Shown: positions 17,447 through 25,713, counted from the stretch's first letter. The stretch: 64,000 bases of DNA from Muribaculum sp. An289 (GCF_002159555.1 NZ_NFIV01000001.1:62001-126000); one strand, 5' to 3'. Notes: a model not told the origin generated them from the sequence alone. Program-made: numbers and translations.

Positions 17447-17633
17447 TGTGCTACATATCTGAAAGGCGGGTCGTTCAGCCTGCCATTGTCGGTAAGGCTA
17501 TTTTTATGCCTTGAAGTGTCGTAAGACTATCTACCGATATACGGCTTTCATACCCCCGTGTGGAGCGTTAATGCGCCCACTGCCTTTCAGGTGTAGCACA
17601 ACGGGAAAGATGGAAGCCGTTTTTCATTTTCCC
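17447..17633 (+). ncRNA. Candidate structured RNA or leader with long closing stem
   Basis: The transcript start region pairs with sequence 140 nt away: TGTGCTACA (17447-17455) with TGTAGCACA (17592-17600), and CTGAAAGGC (17459-17467) with GCCTTTCAG (17582-17590), 18 perfect pairs split by a small TAT/G internal loop. Inside are AAGGC/GCCTT (17494-17512), which competes with AGCCT/AGGCT (17477-17499), and GTGG-A-GCG/CGCCCAC (17560-17580). A further imperfect hairpin GGGAAA.../...TTTTCCC (17603-17633) follows, without a T tract. No ORF fills the region. It may be a free RNA or a structured 5' leader of the 17654 operon. No known family recognised. Confidence 0.6.
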
Positions 17634-17653
17634 ACTAACAGACTTTATAAGTT

Positions 17654-17950
17654 ATGTGCAAACCTGAAAGAAGTCTGGAAGTGAACAATAGTAGCAACCA
17701 GACAGGGACAGTCCACCAAACGGACTACAAGGCAAACCGTGAACGCTTGAAAGAAGTGTTGCGCAAGGCTGTGGAACTCCAATGCAAACTGAATGAGCTT
17801 GCGGAGTACCTTTCTATGGACGGAGAATTTGACCGTGAATTTACGGAAGCCGAAGACAGGCTGCAAATGCTCATCCACAACGACCTCTCACCCATGTTGG
17901 GCTACCTCTTCATCAACGAAGAATTTCAAAAACTGGAGGAAGCCGTATGA
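17654..17950 (+). CDS. Small helical protein upstream of antirepressor
   Basis: 98 aa, not recognised. A polar N-terminus (MCKPERSLEVNNSSNQTGTV) is followed by an amphipathic coiled coil (RERLKEVLRKAVELQCKLNE...). The stop overlaps the antirepressor start (ATGA at 17947-17950), which points to translational coupling and a shared function. It could be a modulator of the antirepressor; that is inference. Confidence 0.6.
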   Translation: MCKPERSLEVNNSSNQTGTVHQTDYKANRERLKEVLRKAVELQCKLNELAEYLSMDGEFDREFTEAEDRLQMLIHNDLSPMLGYLFINEEFQKLEEAV

Positions 17951-18819
17951 ATGATTCAAAGACATTTATCTACGAGGGTAGCCCCGTCACATTCCAGATA
18001 GGAGAGGCTACTATGGTGAACGCTACGGAAATGGCTAAACCTTTCGGGAAACAACCCGTGTTCTGGCTCAACAACCAATACACCAAAGGATTTTTGAAAG
18101 AATTAGCCGAACTTAGAAATTTAAGTTCGGCTGATTTAGTGAGAGTTATAAAGGGTGGAAACGATAAAAACGCACAAGGCACATGGTTTCATGAAGATGT
18201 AGCTTTGGAGTTTGCCCGTTGGCTTAGTCCGCAATTCGCCATTTGGTGCAACGACCGGATTAAGGAGTTGATGAAGTACGGAGTGACCGCCACGCCCCAG
18301 ACCATAGACAGCGTACTTGCCGACCCGGACAATGCGATACGGCTTCTTACGGCACTGAAAGAGGAGCGCAAGGCGTTGAAAGCCGCCAACAAACAGATTG
18401 CCGTGCTGGAAGATCAGAAGAAAGCCTACCATTCCGAAAACCGCCGCTTGCTGAAACTGAAAGACAGACAGGATGAAATCATGCGTGAACAAGCCCCGCT
18501 GGTGGAGTATGCGCAAAACGTGCTTGACAGCTACGACACGTTCACTTCCACGCAGATAGCAAAGGAACTTGGCATGAGCGCACAAGCCTTGCACAAGTTC
18601 CTGAAAGATGCCGGGGTGATGTTCAAGCACGGCAGCCAGTGGTTTCTGTATGCCAAGTACCAAGCCAAAGGGTATGTAAAGACACGGGAACACACCTACC
18701 AGCGCAAAGATGGGCGCACGGGGTTGTTCCTTACGACCGTATGGACGGAAGCCGGACGGATGTTCGTGCGCCGGGTGGTGCAACTGAAACTCTCCATGAC
18801 TAACCCGCCAGCGGAATAA
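17947..18819 (+). CDS. Phage antirepressor, KilA-N plus ANT (KilAC) domains
   Basis: 290 aa. Residues ~5-110 form a KilA-N DNA-binding domain (MVNATEMAKPFGKQPVFWL, NAQGTWFHEDVALEFARWLS, FAIWCNDRIKELM). A coiled coil covers ~125-165. Residues ~170-285 are the phage antirepressor C-terminal domain (APLVEYAQNVLDSYDTFTST, AKELGMSAQALHKFLKDAGV). Such proteins counter the prophage repressor during induction. It is unusual that this gene sits between structural genes and not near the repressor at 41.2 kb. Confidence 0.88.
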   Translation: MNDSKTFIYEGSPVTFQIGEATMVNATEMAKPFGKQPVFWLNNQYTKGFLKELAELRNLSSADLVRVIKGGNDKNAQGTWFHEDVALEFARWLSPQFAIWCNDRIKELMKYGVTATPQTIDSVLADPDNAIRLLTALKEERKALKAANKQIAVLEDQKKAYHSENRRLLKLKDRQDEIMREQAPLVEYAQNVLDSYDTFTSTQIAKELGMSAQALHKFLKDAGVMFKHGSQWFLYAKYQAKGYVKTREHTYQRKDGRTGLFLTTVWTEAGRMFVRRVVQLKLSMTNPPAE

Positions 18820-18959
18820 TCTGCCAATGGCATAAGACGAAGAAAGGCAGGGGAAGCGATTCCCTTGCCTTTGCTCAACTGCTGGTGGTGCGAATAATGC
18901 ACGGGCGCAACGGTAAATGCCCGTGTCGGTCACAAAGATACTGAATATTTCCACAAGAA

Positions 18960-18991
18960 TTTGCTTAGGCGAAAATAAATGCCTATTTTTG
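18960..18991 (+). promoter_or_regulatory. Consensus promoter overlapped by a repeat-array-like element
   Basis: TTTG (18960-18963), 20 bp, TATTTTTG (18984-18991). The -33 box lies inside TTTGCTTAGGCGAAAA (18960-18975), which matches the 43-kb repeat (TTTGCTTAGGCAAAA) apart from one inserted G. Confidence 0.65.
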
Positions 18992-18996
18992 CAATA

Positions 18997-19150
18997 CCAT
19001 AAAGCCTTGATGCCGATAGGCTTCAAACAATTATCGGACAGAACTGTCTTACACGTTTGGCGCAAGCCTTACCCCAGTTATTCGGGAGCTTCTTTCAGGA
19101 GTGGTGTAAGTCGGATCTCCTCTTCACCCCGGCATTTGTCGGGGTGTCGT
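18997..19150 (+). ncRNA. Candidate structured small RNA ending in terminator
   Basis: About 154 nt from a consensus promoter to a GC-rich terminator. Hairpins: AAGCC/GGCTT (19002-19023), an overlapping alternative CCGATA/TATCGG (19013-19037), CTTACAC/GTGTAAG (19048-19110) enclosing GGC-GCAA-GCC with a GNRA tetraloop (19059-19068), then the terminator. No plausible protein is encoded. It faces the MuF-type gene tail to tail. Family not recognised. Confidence 0.55.
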
Positions 19151-19155
19151 ATTTT
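19125..19155 (+). terminator. Terminator of candidate RNA
   Basis: Nine-pair stem CACCCCGGC/GTCGGGGTG (19125-19146, one G-T pair) with a 4-nt loop, then TCGTATTTT. The stem may also slow leftward transcription from the MuF-type gene, which ends at 19154, but has no T tract on that strand. Confidence 0.65.
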
Positions 19156-20725
19156 ATAGCTCGAACACTTCATTTTCTCTACCCGTAAAGAAATACAAAA
19201 CCTTGTACCCCATCTTTTTCAGCTTATAGAGTTTCGTGTGAATGGCTTCCGTTTCATTGTCAAACTGGAATATCACGATGTCAGCACCTTGTTCCCTTAC
19301 CGCTTCTTTGGCATGGCGTTCTATATTGTTCGCACTGGACAGCCTTTTCAAGTCCGCCTTTGTTCCGTCTATGGTTATATCGGGGGAACTGATGCCCGGC
19401 ACTTCTTCCAACATTTCAATCTGATACCCCTTTTGAGCCAACACCCGGCACATGGCAACCTCTTTGTCATACTTCGCCTTTTCGTTCTTGTTCTTTTGGG
19501 AGTTCTCGTAACGGGTGGAGTGGGCAACAAGGAAACCGCCCGTGTTGTAGTACCACATACGCCGCCACTGGCTCCCATACGAATTGTACTTCACTACGGG
19601 TACTTCCTTGTTGTCCCTCAAGAAGTAGGGCAATGTGCCTTTGGCTTTTGCAGCCCTTATGCGCTCATCGTTGTTTTTCACCCACTCTGTAAACTGGCGT
19701 GGCACTTCCTTAACCTCATTCTCGCTGTTTTCAAGTGTAGCGTTCTCATCCTCCAGAAGCCGATCCAACATCTTTTCTATTTCCTCATCCTTTGCCAGCA
19801 CTGGCACTTGGTAGCACCTACAGTTAGGATGCCAGCCCGTCCATTTGAAAGTTTTGGGATAGATGCCTTTCAGATCATCGCAAATGTCATGTATGGGGTG
19901 GTTGTTGCTCAACTTGATTTCAATGCCTACCACAAAATCAAGTTGCGCCCAACGTGTGTAGTCGGCAGTCCTGTAGGCAATGTTTGTTTCAGTCCGGGCA
20001 AGTCTTTGTGCGTTACGATATGAGGAACGGTAAACACCCTTTCCGGGGTGGTATTTCTTCGGGTTATCATCTATCCACTTGTAGGATTCAGTTGCCGTGT
20101 CGTACACTCTGCGTTTCCACTTCCTGCCATATATGGGGTTTCCGTTCTCATCTTCTCCAATCTTCACACGGAAACGCCTGTACCACCTATCCGGGTCGTT
20201 CAGGTACTCTTTAATCTTGGTTGCAAGCCTGTTGGCTGGTATGCCCTCACCGATAGCCAGATCCAAAGTCTTTTCAAGCTCTTCTTTGTACATCCCTGTG
20301 TACTTCCAAACCTTTTGCGATAGGTTTAAGCCGTCCTTTGTCTTTCTGGCAAAGAAAGCATCCATAGCCTCCATGTTTCGGAGAAAGAACCGGGCAAAGT
20401 GCTTATCCTCTATAGAGTGTTCGCCAAACACACTTTTAACCAAACCATCATTGTTTTCATTGGATAAAAGCCACTCCTTTTCTACGCTGTTTCGGATCGT
20501 CTGGTAAGTCTGGCTGTACATATTGCGAAGTATGGGCGTAACATCTTCACTGTAGCCATACTCCGAAAAGGAAAACGGCTTACCATCTTCAAGCTCCGTG
20601 CCTTTCACAAGCTCAATGATTTTACCCAGTGAATCAAGATAGATCTTACGCACTTCGGAAGCATACCCCTCTGTGCGCTTGAACAACTCCTGCTGTAGCT
20701 TCTTTTCGTTTATGTACTTCGCCAT
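19154..20725 (-). CDS. MuF/SPP1 gp7-type head protein with nuclease-like C-terminal domain
   Basis: 523 aa. The first ~325 residues are a phage head morphogenesis protein: helical N-terminus, then RNAQRLARTETNIAYRTAD, LSNNHPIHDICDDLKG, and the Zn-site-like GWHPNCRCYQVPV. After a linker, residues ~400-523 (GGFLVAHSTRYENSQK, VPGISSPDITIDGTKADLKR, GADIVIFQFDN) resemble CdiA-type C-terminal nuclease toxins, with a PD-(D/E)xK-like PD...DLK pattern. Such MuF-toxin fusions are a known class of temperate-phage polymorphic toxins. The gene follows portal and a small zinc protein in the leftward operon. No immunity gene follows; a candidate RNA on the opposite strand does. Confidence 0.75.
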   Translation of the reverse strand: MAKYINEKKLQQELFKRTEGYASEVRKIYLDSLGKIIELVKGTELEDGKPFSFSEYGYSEDVTPILRNMYSQTYQTIRNSVEKEWLLSNENNDGLVKSVFGEHSIEDKHFARFFLRNMEAMDAFFARKTKDGLNLSQKVWKYTGMYKEELEKTLDLAIGEGIPANRLATKIKEYLNDPDRWYRRFRVKIGEDENGNPIYGRKWKRRVYDTATESYKWIDDNPKKYHPGKGVYRSSYRNAQRLARTETNIAYRTADYTRWAQLDFVVGIEIKLSNNHPIHDICDDLKGIYPKTFKWTGWHPNCRCYQVPVLAKDEEIEKMLDRLLEDENATLENSENEVKEVPRQFTEWVKNNDERIRAAKAKGTLPYFLRDNKEVPVVKYNSYGSQWRRMWYYNTGGFLVAHSTRYENSQKNKNEKAKYDKEVAMCRVLAQKGYQIEMLEEVPGISSPDITIDGTKADLKRLSSANNIERHAKEAVREQGADIVIFQFDNETEAIHTKLYKLKKMGYKVLYFFTGRENEVFEL

Positions 20726-20731
20726 ACTGTT

Positions 20732-20908
20732 TTACCCTTTCTTTTGGAAATGTTCGCACCAGTCGCTATCCAGAAACTTTGAATACTTATGGAATGGGCA
20801 TTTGCACAAAAACGGCTCACCTTTCCAGTTCAATTCATGGTAGCCGTATGAGTGCTTGCAATCCCTACAATGATACTTCAATTCGGATCGTTTAAGTTTC
20901 TTTGCCAT
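20732..20908 (-). CDS. Small Cys-rich (zinc-ribbon-like) protein
   Basis: 58 aa, MAKKLKRSELKYHCRDCKHS at the start, then CKCPFHK and WCEHF. CxxC, CxC and extra Cys/His suggest a metal-binding knuckle. ATG overlaps the portal stop by one base (TAATG), so it is translationally coupled to the portal gene and ends 7 bp before the MuF gene. Role unknown; perhaps portal or head assembly. Confidence 0.7.
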   Translation of the reverse strand: MAKKLKRSELKYHCRDCKHSYGYHELNWKGEPFLCKCPFHKYSKFLDSDWCEHFQKKG

Positions 20909-22332
20909 TACTCGCCCTCCCCAAATACATCAGTTCTGTTTAGTGCCATTTGTCGCTCCAGTGCTTCGGCTTGCTCCTTGCTTATTTGCTCGTATTCCTT
21001 TTGTGCATTCTTCACAAGGTAGGAAAGTTCCAGAGTGGACTGCAAAGAGAGTGCGCCAGCCCCATACTGTTTCAGGACATCGGCAAGCATTTCGCTCACA
21101 TCATCACCGAAAGGCTCTTGAAACTCGTGTGTCAGCTTCAATGCCTCATACTTGGATTTGTTCTTATAGTCAAGCACATTTCCCATGATCGAAAGCATGA
21201 TACTTCCGTGCCTGTTCATGTAATCATCGTGGGTTTCCTTGCGTTTCTCTGCCTTGATAACAGCCAGAAGCATAACCTTTCGGATAGCCTTTGCGGAAAG
21301 GTTGCCCAGATTCTTCATGTTGTCAAAGTCAATGTTTGGCGTGAACGACTTGGAAAGAATGTGCTTATCCAGACGCTCATACTCGTTAGCCTTGCTCTGT
21401 GAGGCTTGATCCCATGTAAGATACTCTATTTTCCCACCGTCTTTGAGGATAAACAACTTAGCCTCATCCTCTGACTTTGGCAAAGAATTGAGGATTTCAG
21501 CCGTTGCCACCATAGCCGGGTTTGCAAAACGATCGTTCACATCTGCATCCGTGCTTTCCAATGATTCCGACCGCTCGATCATTGCTTGTACTCCTGCGTG
21601 TTCCACCTCTTGCTCAAACAGAAGCACTGGTATTTTACCAACAGGGTTTTGAAGCACCGCAACCTCCCATCCGATATTTCCACGCTTTGCCCGGTATATG
21701 GTATCGGCTGTGTAAATATCCACATGGTAAACAGTCCTATTCCCTGCCTCTGTAAGATAATACCCCCATGCAAATGCTGTGAGCCGCTTATATTGATCCT
21801 TGACGGTGTAAATATCATCGCCATTTTTCTTGCATAACACATTCAGCAAAAGCCGTGGGTTATCTTCTTTATCCCTATACACATGGTATAGTATAGCCGC
21901 TGTTCCCTCCGATCCAGCCGCTCTTTTGGCTTCTCGTACACGGGCATTGAAGTGTACTTCATCATTCAAATTTTTGTAATTCTCAAATGCTTCATCCGTA
22001 CCCTCTGAAAGTTGCCCCCATTTTACAGGTCTTCCATACAGGAACACCAATGCGATCTCATTGATAAACGGCTGGTAAGGGATAGGTATTTTCCACCTCT
22101 TGCTCCAGCGCAAAAAGTTCCCGTTCTTATCATACACCGCACGATCCTTTCTTTCCATTATCTTGTGGCTGCTTACCTCGTAATCTCTTAGATTCTTGGC
22201 AGCGACAATGGAATGATCGTGCATCATCGTTAAGGCTCTTGATACATCCTTTGCATCCAAAAGCTCCGTCAAGCTCTGCTGGTAGCCAACAGCCGCTTTC
22301 ACTTGGTTTGTCAGTACATTGAATAATCCCAT
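20908..22332 (-). CDS. Portal protein (SPP1 gp6-like)
   Basis: 474 aa. Landmarks: QQSLTELLDAKDVSRAL, YQPFINEIALVFLYGRPVKW, VHFNARVREAKRAAGSEG, then PNIDFDNMKNLGNLSAKAI and the C-terminal LADVLKQYGAGALSLQS. This is the portal pattern of Bacteroidetes siphophages. It forms the dodecameric DNA gateway. It lies between the large terminase and MuF-type genes, the standard order. Confidence 0.88.
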   Translation of the reverse strand: MGLFNVLTNQVKAAVGYQQSLTELLDAKDVSRALTMMHDHSIVAAKNLRDYEVSSHKIMERKDRAVYDKNGNFLRWSKRWKIPIPYQPFINEIALVFLYGRPVKWGQLSEGTDEAFENYKNLNDEVHFNARVREAKRAAGSEGTAAILYHVYRDKEDNPRLLLNVLCKKNGDDIYTVKDQYKRLTAFAWGYYLTEAGNRTVYHVDIYTADTIYRAKRGNIGWEVAVLQNPVGKIPVLLFEQEVEHAGVQAMIERSESLESTDADVNDRFANPAMVATAEILNSLPKSEDEAKLFILKDGGKIEYLTWDQASQSKANEYERLDKHILSKSFTPNIDFDNMKNLGNLSAKAIRKVMLLAVIKAEKRKETHDDYMNRHGSIMLSIMGNVLDYKNKSKYEALKLTHEFQEPFGDDVSEMLADVLKQYGAGALSLQSTLELSYLVKNAQKEYEQISKEQAEALERQMALNRTDVFGEGE

Positions 22333-22343
22333 ATTATTTGAAT

Positions 22344-23777
22344 TTACCCGGTTAAACCTAATCTCCGTTCTATATCGTCTGGTATCTCATACTCGTTGTA
22401 GTCAAACCACGATCGCATGAGCATCATATCCCGCCAGTCCGGGGAACAACCTAAATCCTCCTTGATTGCCTCCTTTGGTTTCAGCTTCAAACTTCCGTCA
22501 TCGTCCGGCTTCCAAGTTTGCAGTTGTTCAAGTTCCCTCGCTATCTGCTCTTTGTCCGCCTGACTTACCAGATCCTCATCTATGCCCACATCGGAAGCGT
22601 TGATATGTTCTGCCAGCTTGTAGCCGCATTGCGCTTGCAAGTTTTGGTAGTTCTCATCTTTCAAAGCACGGCTGTTGTTCACAAATCCCTGTATCTCGCA
22701 ACTATCCACGACACCACCGCCCACACCGTCCTCATCCACGATACACCGATAGTTTGGTATTCGGTACTTCTTCTGGCATCGGATAATGTACGCTTGTATG
22801 TCTGTAGTCTTGCTTACGGGAAAACTCCTTATGTCTATGATATTCCATCCGTCCCATACGGCTATCCTCGCATAGTCAGCACCGAAACGGGCAATATCTC
22901 CAGTTAGGTAGTGAGTGCCTGTTTTCTTGGCGATCCTGTTACCGAATATCGCCATGATAGCATCATGGGAACAAAGGGAATTTGGGTTATCGTCATACTC
23001 CCAGTTACCCTTAAACAGACGCTCGAACTTCACTTTATCAGAGGTCGTTTTCAATCCCTCTATGTAATCAGGATCAATAAACGGATTCTCTTGCACAAGG
23101 CACGATATGTAATACTTGTATTCTGGAAGTTTGCCAGTAGTGAAAGGCTTGTAAAACAAATCATACATCCAGTTCTTTTTGGGGTTGCAAGTGATAAACA
23201 GTTTGCGCCTTAGCCCGTATTCTTCATTCTTGAAACGCCCCACACGGGTTTTGAGGGTATCATAAGCACCGAAGTTTACTTCTCCACCCTCTTCAATCCA
23301 ACCGCCCGTGAACTCAATAGATCCGTAACGCTCATACAGAGGATCACCCGGCTTGTATTGCAAATCCAGAAAGTCAATGCGTGATCCGTTGTAGAACTCA
23401 ATGTAGTTAAGGTTGGCATTGTACTTATAAAGCGTATCATTCACACCGTAACGGGCGCACACTTGGTAGAATGTTATCAGTGTGGATTGGGTTATACGCT
23501 TCAACTCCGCACGTCCTATAAACCACTTCGTGCCGGGGTAGCAAAGGCACATGAAGATAAGCCATGCCGCACCAGTCCACGACTTAGCACCACCAGCCGC
23601 ACCACCATACAAGATTTCAACGTGTTCTGTATCGGTAAGAATGCGCAAAGCATCAGCTTGTTTGTCGTGCCTCTTACCGTCACGGCAAACAATGAAGTCA
23701 AAACAGCCACGCTTGAACAACTCAATTTTGACTGCAAGCCCCATAGGTACTGTTATCGCCTTGCTACTTCTTGCCAT
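22344..23777 (-). CDS. Terminase large subunit
   Basis: 477 aa. Walker A-like GGAAGGAKSWTGA (about 58-70), a GGWIEEGGEVNFG segment carrying the Walker B acids, KLFITCNPKKNWMYDLFY, and a nuclease half with DIARFGADYARIAVWD and CIVDEDGVGGGVVD. It packages DNA into the prohead. The start overlaps the small terminase-like gene by 14 bp. Confidence 0.93.
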   Translation of the reverse strand: MARSSKAITVPMGLAVKIELFKRGCFDFIVCRDGKRHDKQADALRILTDTEHVEILYGGAAGGAKSWTGAAWLIFMCLCYPGTKWFIGRAELKRITQSTLITFYQVCARYGVNDTLYKYNANLNYIEFYNGSRIDFLDLQYKPGDPLYERYGSIEFTGGWIEEGGEVNFGAYDTLKTRVGRFKNEEYGLRRKLFITCNPKKNWMYDLFYKPFTTGKLPEYKYYISCLVQENPFIDPDYIEGLKTTSDKVKFERLFKGNWEYDDNPNSLCSHDAIMAIFGNRIAKKTGTHYLTGDIARFGADYARIAVWDGWNIIDIRSFPVSKTTDIQAYIIRCQKKYRIPNYRCIVDEDGVGGGVVDSCEIQGFVNNSRALKDENYQNLQAQCGYKLAEHINASDVGIDEDLVSQADKEQIARELEQLQTWKPDDDGSLKLKPKEAIKEDLGCSPDWRDMMLMRSWFDYNEYEIPDDIERRLGLTG

Positions 23778-24306
23778 CTTTCTTCATGCTGATCTTTTCA
23801 AGTAAGGAATTGTATTGCAATAGTTCCTCCGTACTCAATGCGGACAAATCCACATTGTTTGTTGTCGTTACTTGGGCATTCACATCGCCCTCAATGGGCT
23901 GTGTGGCTTTCCCAAACAGATACTCAATGATCCAACGGATCGTGTAGCTTTCCCCCTTTGATGTTTCCCTGTTGATAGCCTGCGATAGCGCAACAAACAC
24001 TTGGCTTATCACTTCATCCTTGCTTAGAGCATCTGGAGTTTCGCCATTCCGTATTTGTTCCGCTATCTTCTTCATGTCATTGTTGAGCGATAGGTTTAGG
24101 GCTGTTGTCTGCCTTATATCCACACTCAATAGCGACTGGAGCAAATCAATAATCTGGCTTTGGGTAAATGTCCCATTGGAAGCCAGATTTATTCCGTACT
24201 TCTTTTTCAGTATGGAAAATATCTTTGGCTTCCTGCCGGGGTTTTCAGGCTGGTTGTCTTTCGTGAACCTGTTACCCTTTGAATTACCCTTTTCAAATCT
24301 TGCCAT
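23764..24306 (-). CDS. Terminase small subunit-like (DUF5681-type) protein
   Basis: 180 aa. The N-terminus NRFTKDNQPENPGRKP is the DUF5681-like basic motif found before large terminases in Bacteroidetes phages. The middle is helical. The C-terminus (VDLSALSTEELLQYNSLLEK) may be an interaction segment. Overlap with the large terminase supports a packaging role. Confidence 0.7.
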   Translation of the reverse strand: MARFEKGNSKGNRFTKDNQPENPGRKPKIFSILKKKYGINLASNGTFTQSQIIDLLQSLLSVDIRQTTALNLSLNNDMKKIAEQIRNGETPDALSKDEVISQVFVALSQAINRETSKGESYTIRWIIEYLFGKATQPIEGDVNAQVTTTNNVDLSALSTEELLQYNSLLEKISMKKDGKK

Positions 24307-24356
24307 TTCTCAACTTCTCCGTTGTTTTCCCGTTGTTTTCTCATTCCACAGACGGG

Positions 24357-24758
24357 TTAGCCATTCAACAATTCTTTCCTCTTTTTCTCTGCTTCTTCGT
24401 ATGTCTTTGCCACAACCAAACAATCCGTTTCGCTGTACTCCTTACCCTCCTTATCCAGATAGATAGCTTCAATGGTAGTATCTACACTACCCATCACCGT
24501 TTCATATCCGCTAAAGCTGGTTGTTACCTTGTAGCCCTTTGTCAGTACCGGGAAAGCCTCTTTGCTCGCATCTGTCACAATATGGTTTTCTACTCCTACT
24601 TTCAGGCTGTCACTAACAAGGAATAGGGGCAACTCCCTTACTACCTCCTTGATCTTATCGTACAATGTGGCTTCAACGCTTCCGGCTTCTTCTACGCCTT
24701 GCGTGGAAATTTCCACATCAGAAAAATTCTTCTGCATACTGAAACTCATTTTAATCAT
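24357..24758 (-). CDS. Uncharacterised phage protein
   Basis: 133 aa, not recognised. It has an N-terminal strand-rich half (MSFSMQKNFSDVEISTQG) and a C-terminus rich in charged residues (KTYEEAEKKRKELLNG). It is preceded by an exact operator-like repeat 8 bp upstream of the start codon and a terminator for the previous gene, so it probably has its own promoter. It is followed by the packaging genes. Confidence 0.6.
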   Translation of the reverse strand: MIKMSFSMQKNFSDVEISTQGVEEAGSVEATLYDKIKEVVRELPLFLVSDSLKVGVENHIVTDASKEAFPVLTKGYKVTTSFSGYETVMGSVDTTIEAIYLDKEGKEYSETDCLVVAKTYEEAEKKRKELLNG

Positions 24759-24765
24759 AACAATC

Positions 24766-24782
24766 TGTGTTTATTGAACACA
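24766..24782. promoter_or_regulatory. Operator-like inverted repeat, site d
   Basis: Exact TGTGTTTATTGAACACA, ending 8 bp before the minus-strand start at 24758. Confidence 0.6.
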
Positions 24783-24791
24783 CTATAAAGC

Positions 24792-24822
24792 CAAAAGAAA
24801 ATCGGATATAGTTTACCCGATT
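24792..24822 (-). terminator. Weak rho-independent terminator
   Basis: On the minus strand a 6-bp AATCGG/CCGATT stem with an 11-nt loop is followed by TTCTTTT, after the 24842-25078 gene. Confidence 0.6.
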
Positions 24823-24841
24823 CCCTTTTCATTCGGTTATG

Positions 24842-25078
24842 TTAGGCTTTTTCTTGCGCTTGGTACTTCTTCCAATACCAATCTATCAAGTCATTGCCTT
24901 GCGCTTCCAGTTCCTCGTAAGCATCCTCTTCATCCAGAAGATCGTTTGCTTTGTCAATTACTCCCATGAGCACCCGTTGCTGCTCTTCGGTGGCACTATG
25001 CACCTCAATTTCTCCGTTGAGTTGCTGTTGGATCACCTCAATTTCCTTTTCTGTTAGTACAATATTTTTCATTTTCAA
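24842..25078 (-). CDS. Small acidic phage protein
   Basis: 78 aa, helical and acidic (VLTEKEIEVIQQQLNGEIEV, ANDLLDEEDAYEELEAQ, LIDWYWKKYQAQ). Not recognised. It is last in the early leftward unit, ahead of a terminator. Confidence 0.6.
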   Translation of the reverse strand: MKMKNIVLTEKEIEVIQQQLNGEIEVHSATEEQQRVLMGVIDKANDLLDEEDAYEELEAQGNDLIDWYWKKYQAQEKA

Positions 25079-25102
25079 TATCTTTAGTCGTTACAAAATT
25101 AC

Positions 25103-25708
25103 TCATAATTTGTATTTCTTGGCTATGTTCTTAACCGCTGTTGTGTATTTGTCGGACTTTCCATGTATGGCTTTCGTCACCGTTTCAGCCCAAAACTCAC
25201 TAACATTTGTTGCGGCATACTTACCATAGCCGGACTTCTTTTTATCCTTACGCCATTGGGTGTATAGCTTGTTGATCTCCTTTCCTGCCGCCTTTTGTTT
25301 TGCACCCGTCATGTGTTGATTCCATGTTGCGTGTGCCAGTTCATGTGTCACTGTGTGCGCAATAGGCTTGTTTGTCTTGGTACTCCAGCCGCTTGCATAT
25401 CCTTTTCTATGCGAAGCCTCAATAGCACTTTTTGACTGGTTGAAATGAGCCTTGTTAAGATACACCCCATCAGACTTCCCATTTACTGTTACGTGAACTC
25501 CGTATGTCCCTGCTGGCAAGTCTGCCAGTTTCACACTTCTTTGCCTCACGCCCATCACAGCATGGTATCTGGAAATAGCTTCTTTTGTCGCCTTGTACGC
25601 TGCTGGATCTTTCATGTTCACCAACGGCTCTGGCTTTGATATTTTACCCTTGAAAGTGGCATCGCCCGGCTGTAAGCCTCCACGTGTTCCGCTTGAATTT
25701 CTACCCAT
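25103..25708 (-). CDS. Phage zinc metallopeptidase-like protein (HExxH)
   Basis: 201 aa from ATG 25708 (MGRNSSGTRGG...); the frame runs 21 codons further but that part overlaps the upstream gene. HTVTHELAHATWNQH at about 117-131 contains HELAH, a zinc-peptidase motif, with a possible third ligand in VSEFWAETV 60 residues later. Similar short metallopeptidase-like domains occur near MuF and portal genes of Bacteroidetes phages. Substrate unknown; capsid maturation is one possibility. Confidence 0.65.
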   Translation of the reverse strand: MGRNSSGTRGGLQPGDATFKGKISKPEPLVNMKDPAAYKATKEAISRYHAVMGVRQRSVKLADLPAGTYGVHVTVNGKSDGVYLNKAHFNQSKSAIEASHRKGYASGWSTKTNKPIAHTVTHELAHATWNQHMTGAKQKAAGKEINKLYTQWRKDKKKSGYGKYAATNVSEFWAETVTKAIHGKSDKYTTAVKNIAKKYKL

Positions 25709-25713
25709 ATTCG

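Noticed and set aside
17447-17633. 6S RNA
   Set aside because: The long closing stem is suggestive, but length, internal loops and prophage location do not allow the assignment; left as unknown structured RNA.
18136-19065. 309-codon open frame on the minus strand
   Set aside because: It lies antisense to the antirepressor gene and the RNA region, has no family features, and its composition reads as a shadow of the true coding strand.
1-24306. Lysis genes (endolysin, holin)
   Set aside because: None of the visible products has lysozyme, amidase or holin features; these genes are probably left of the window.
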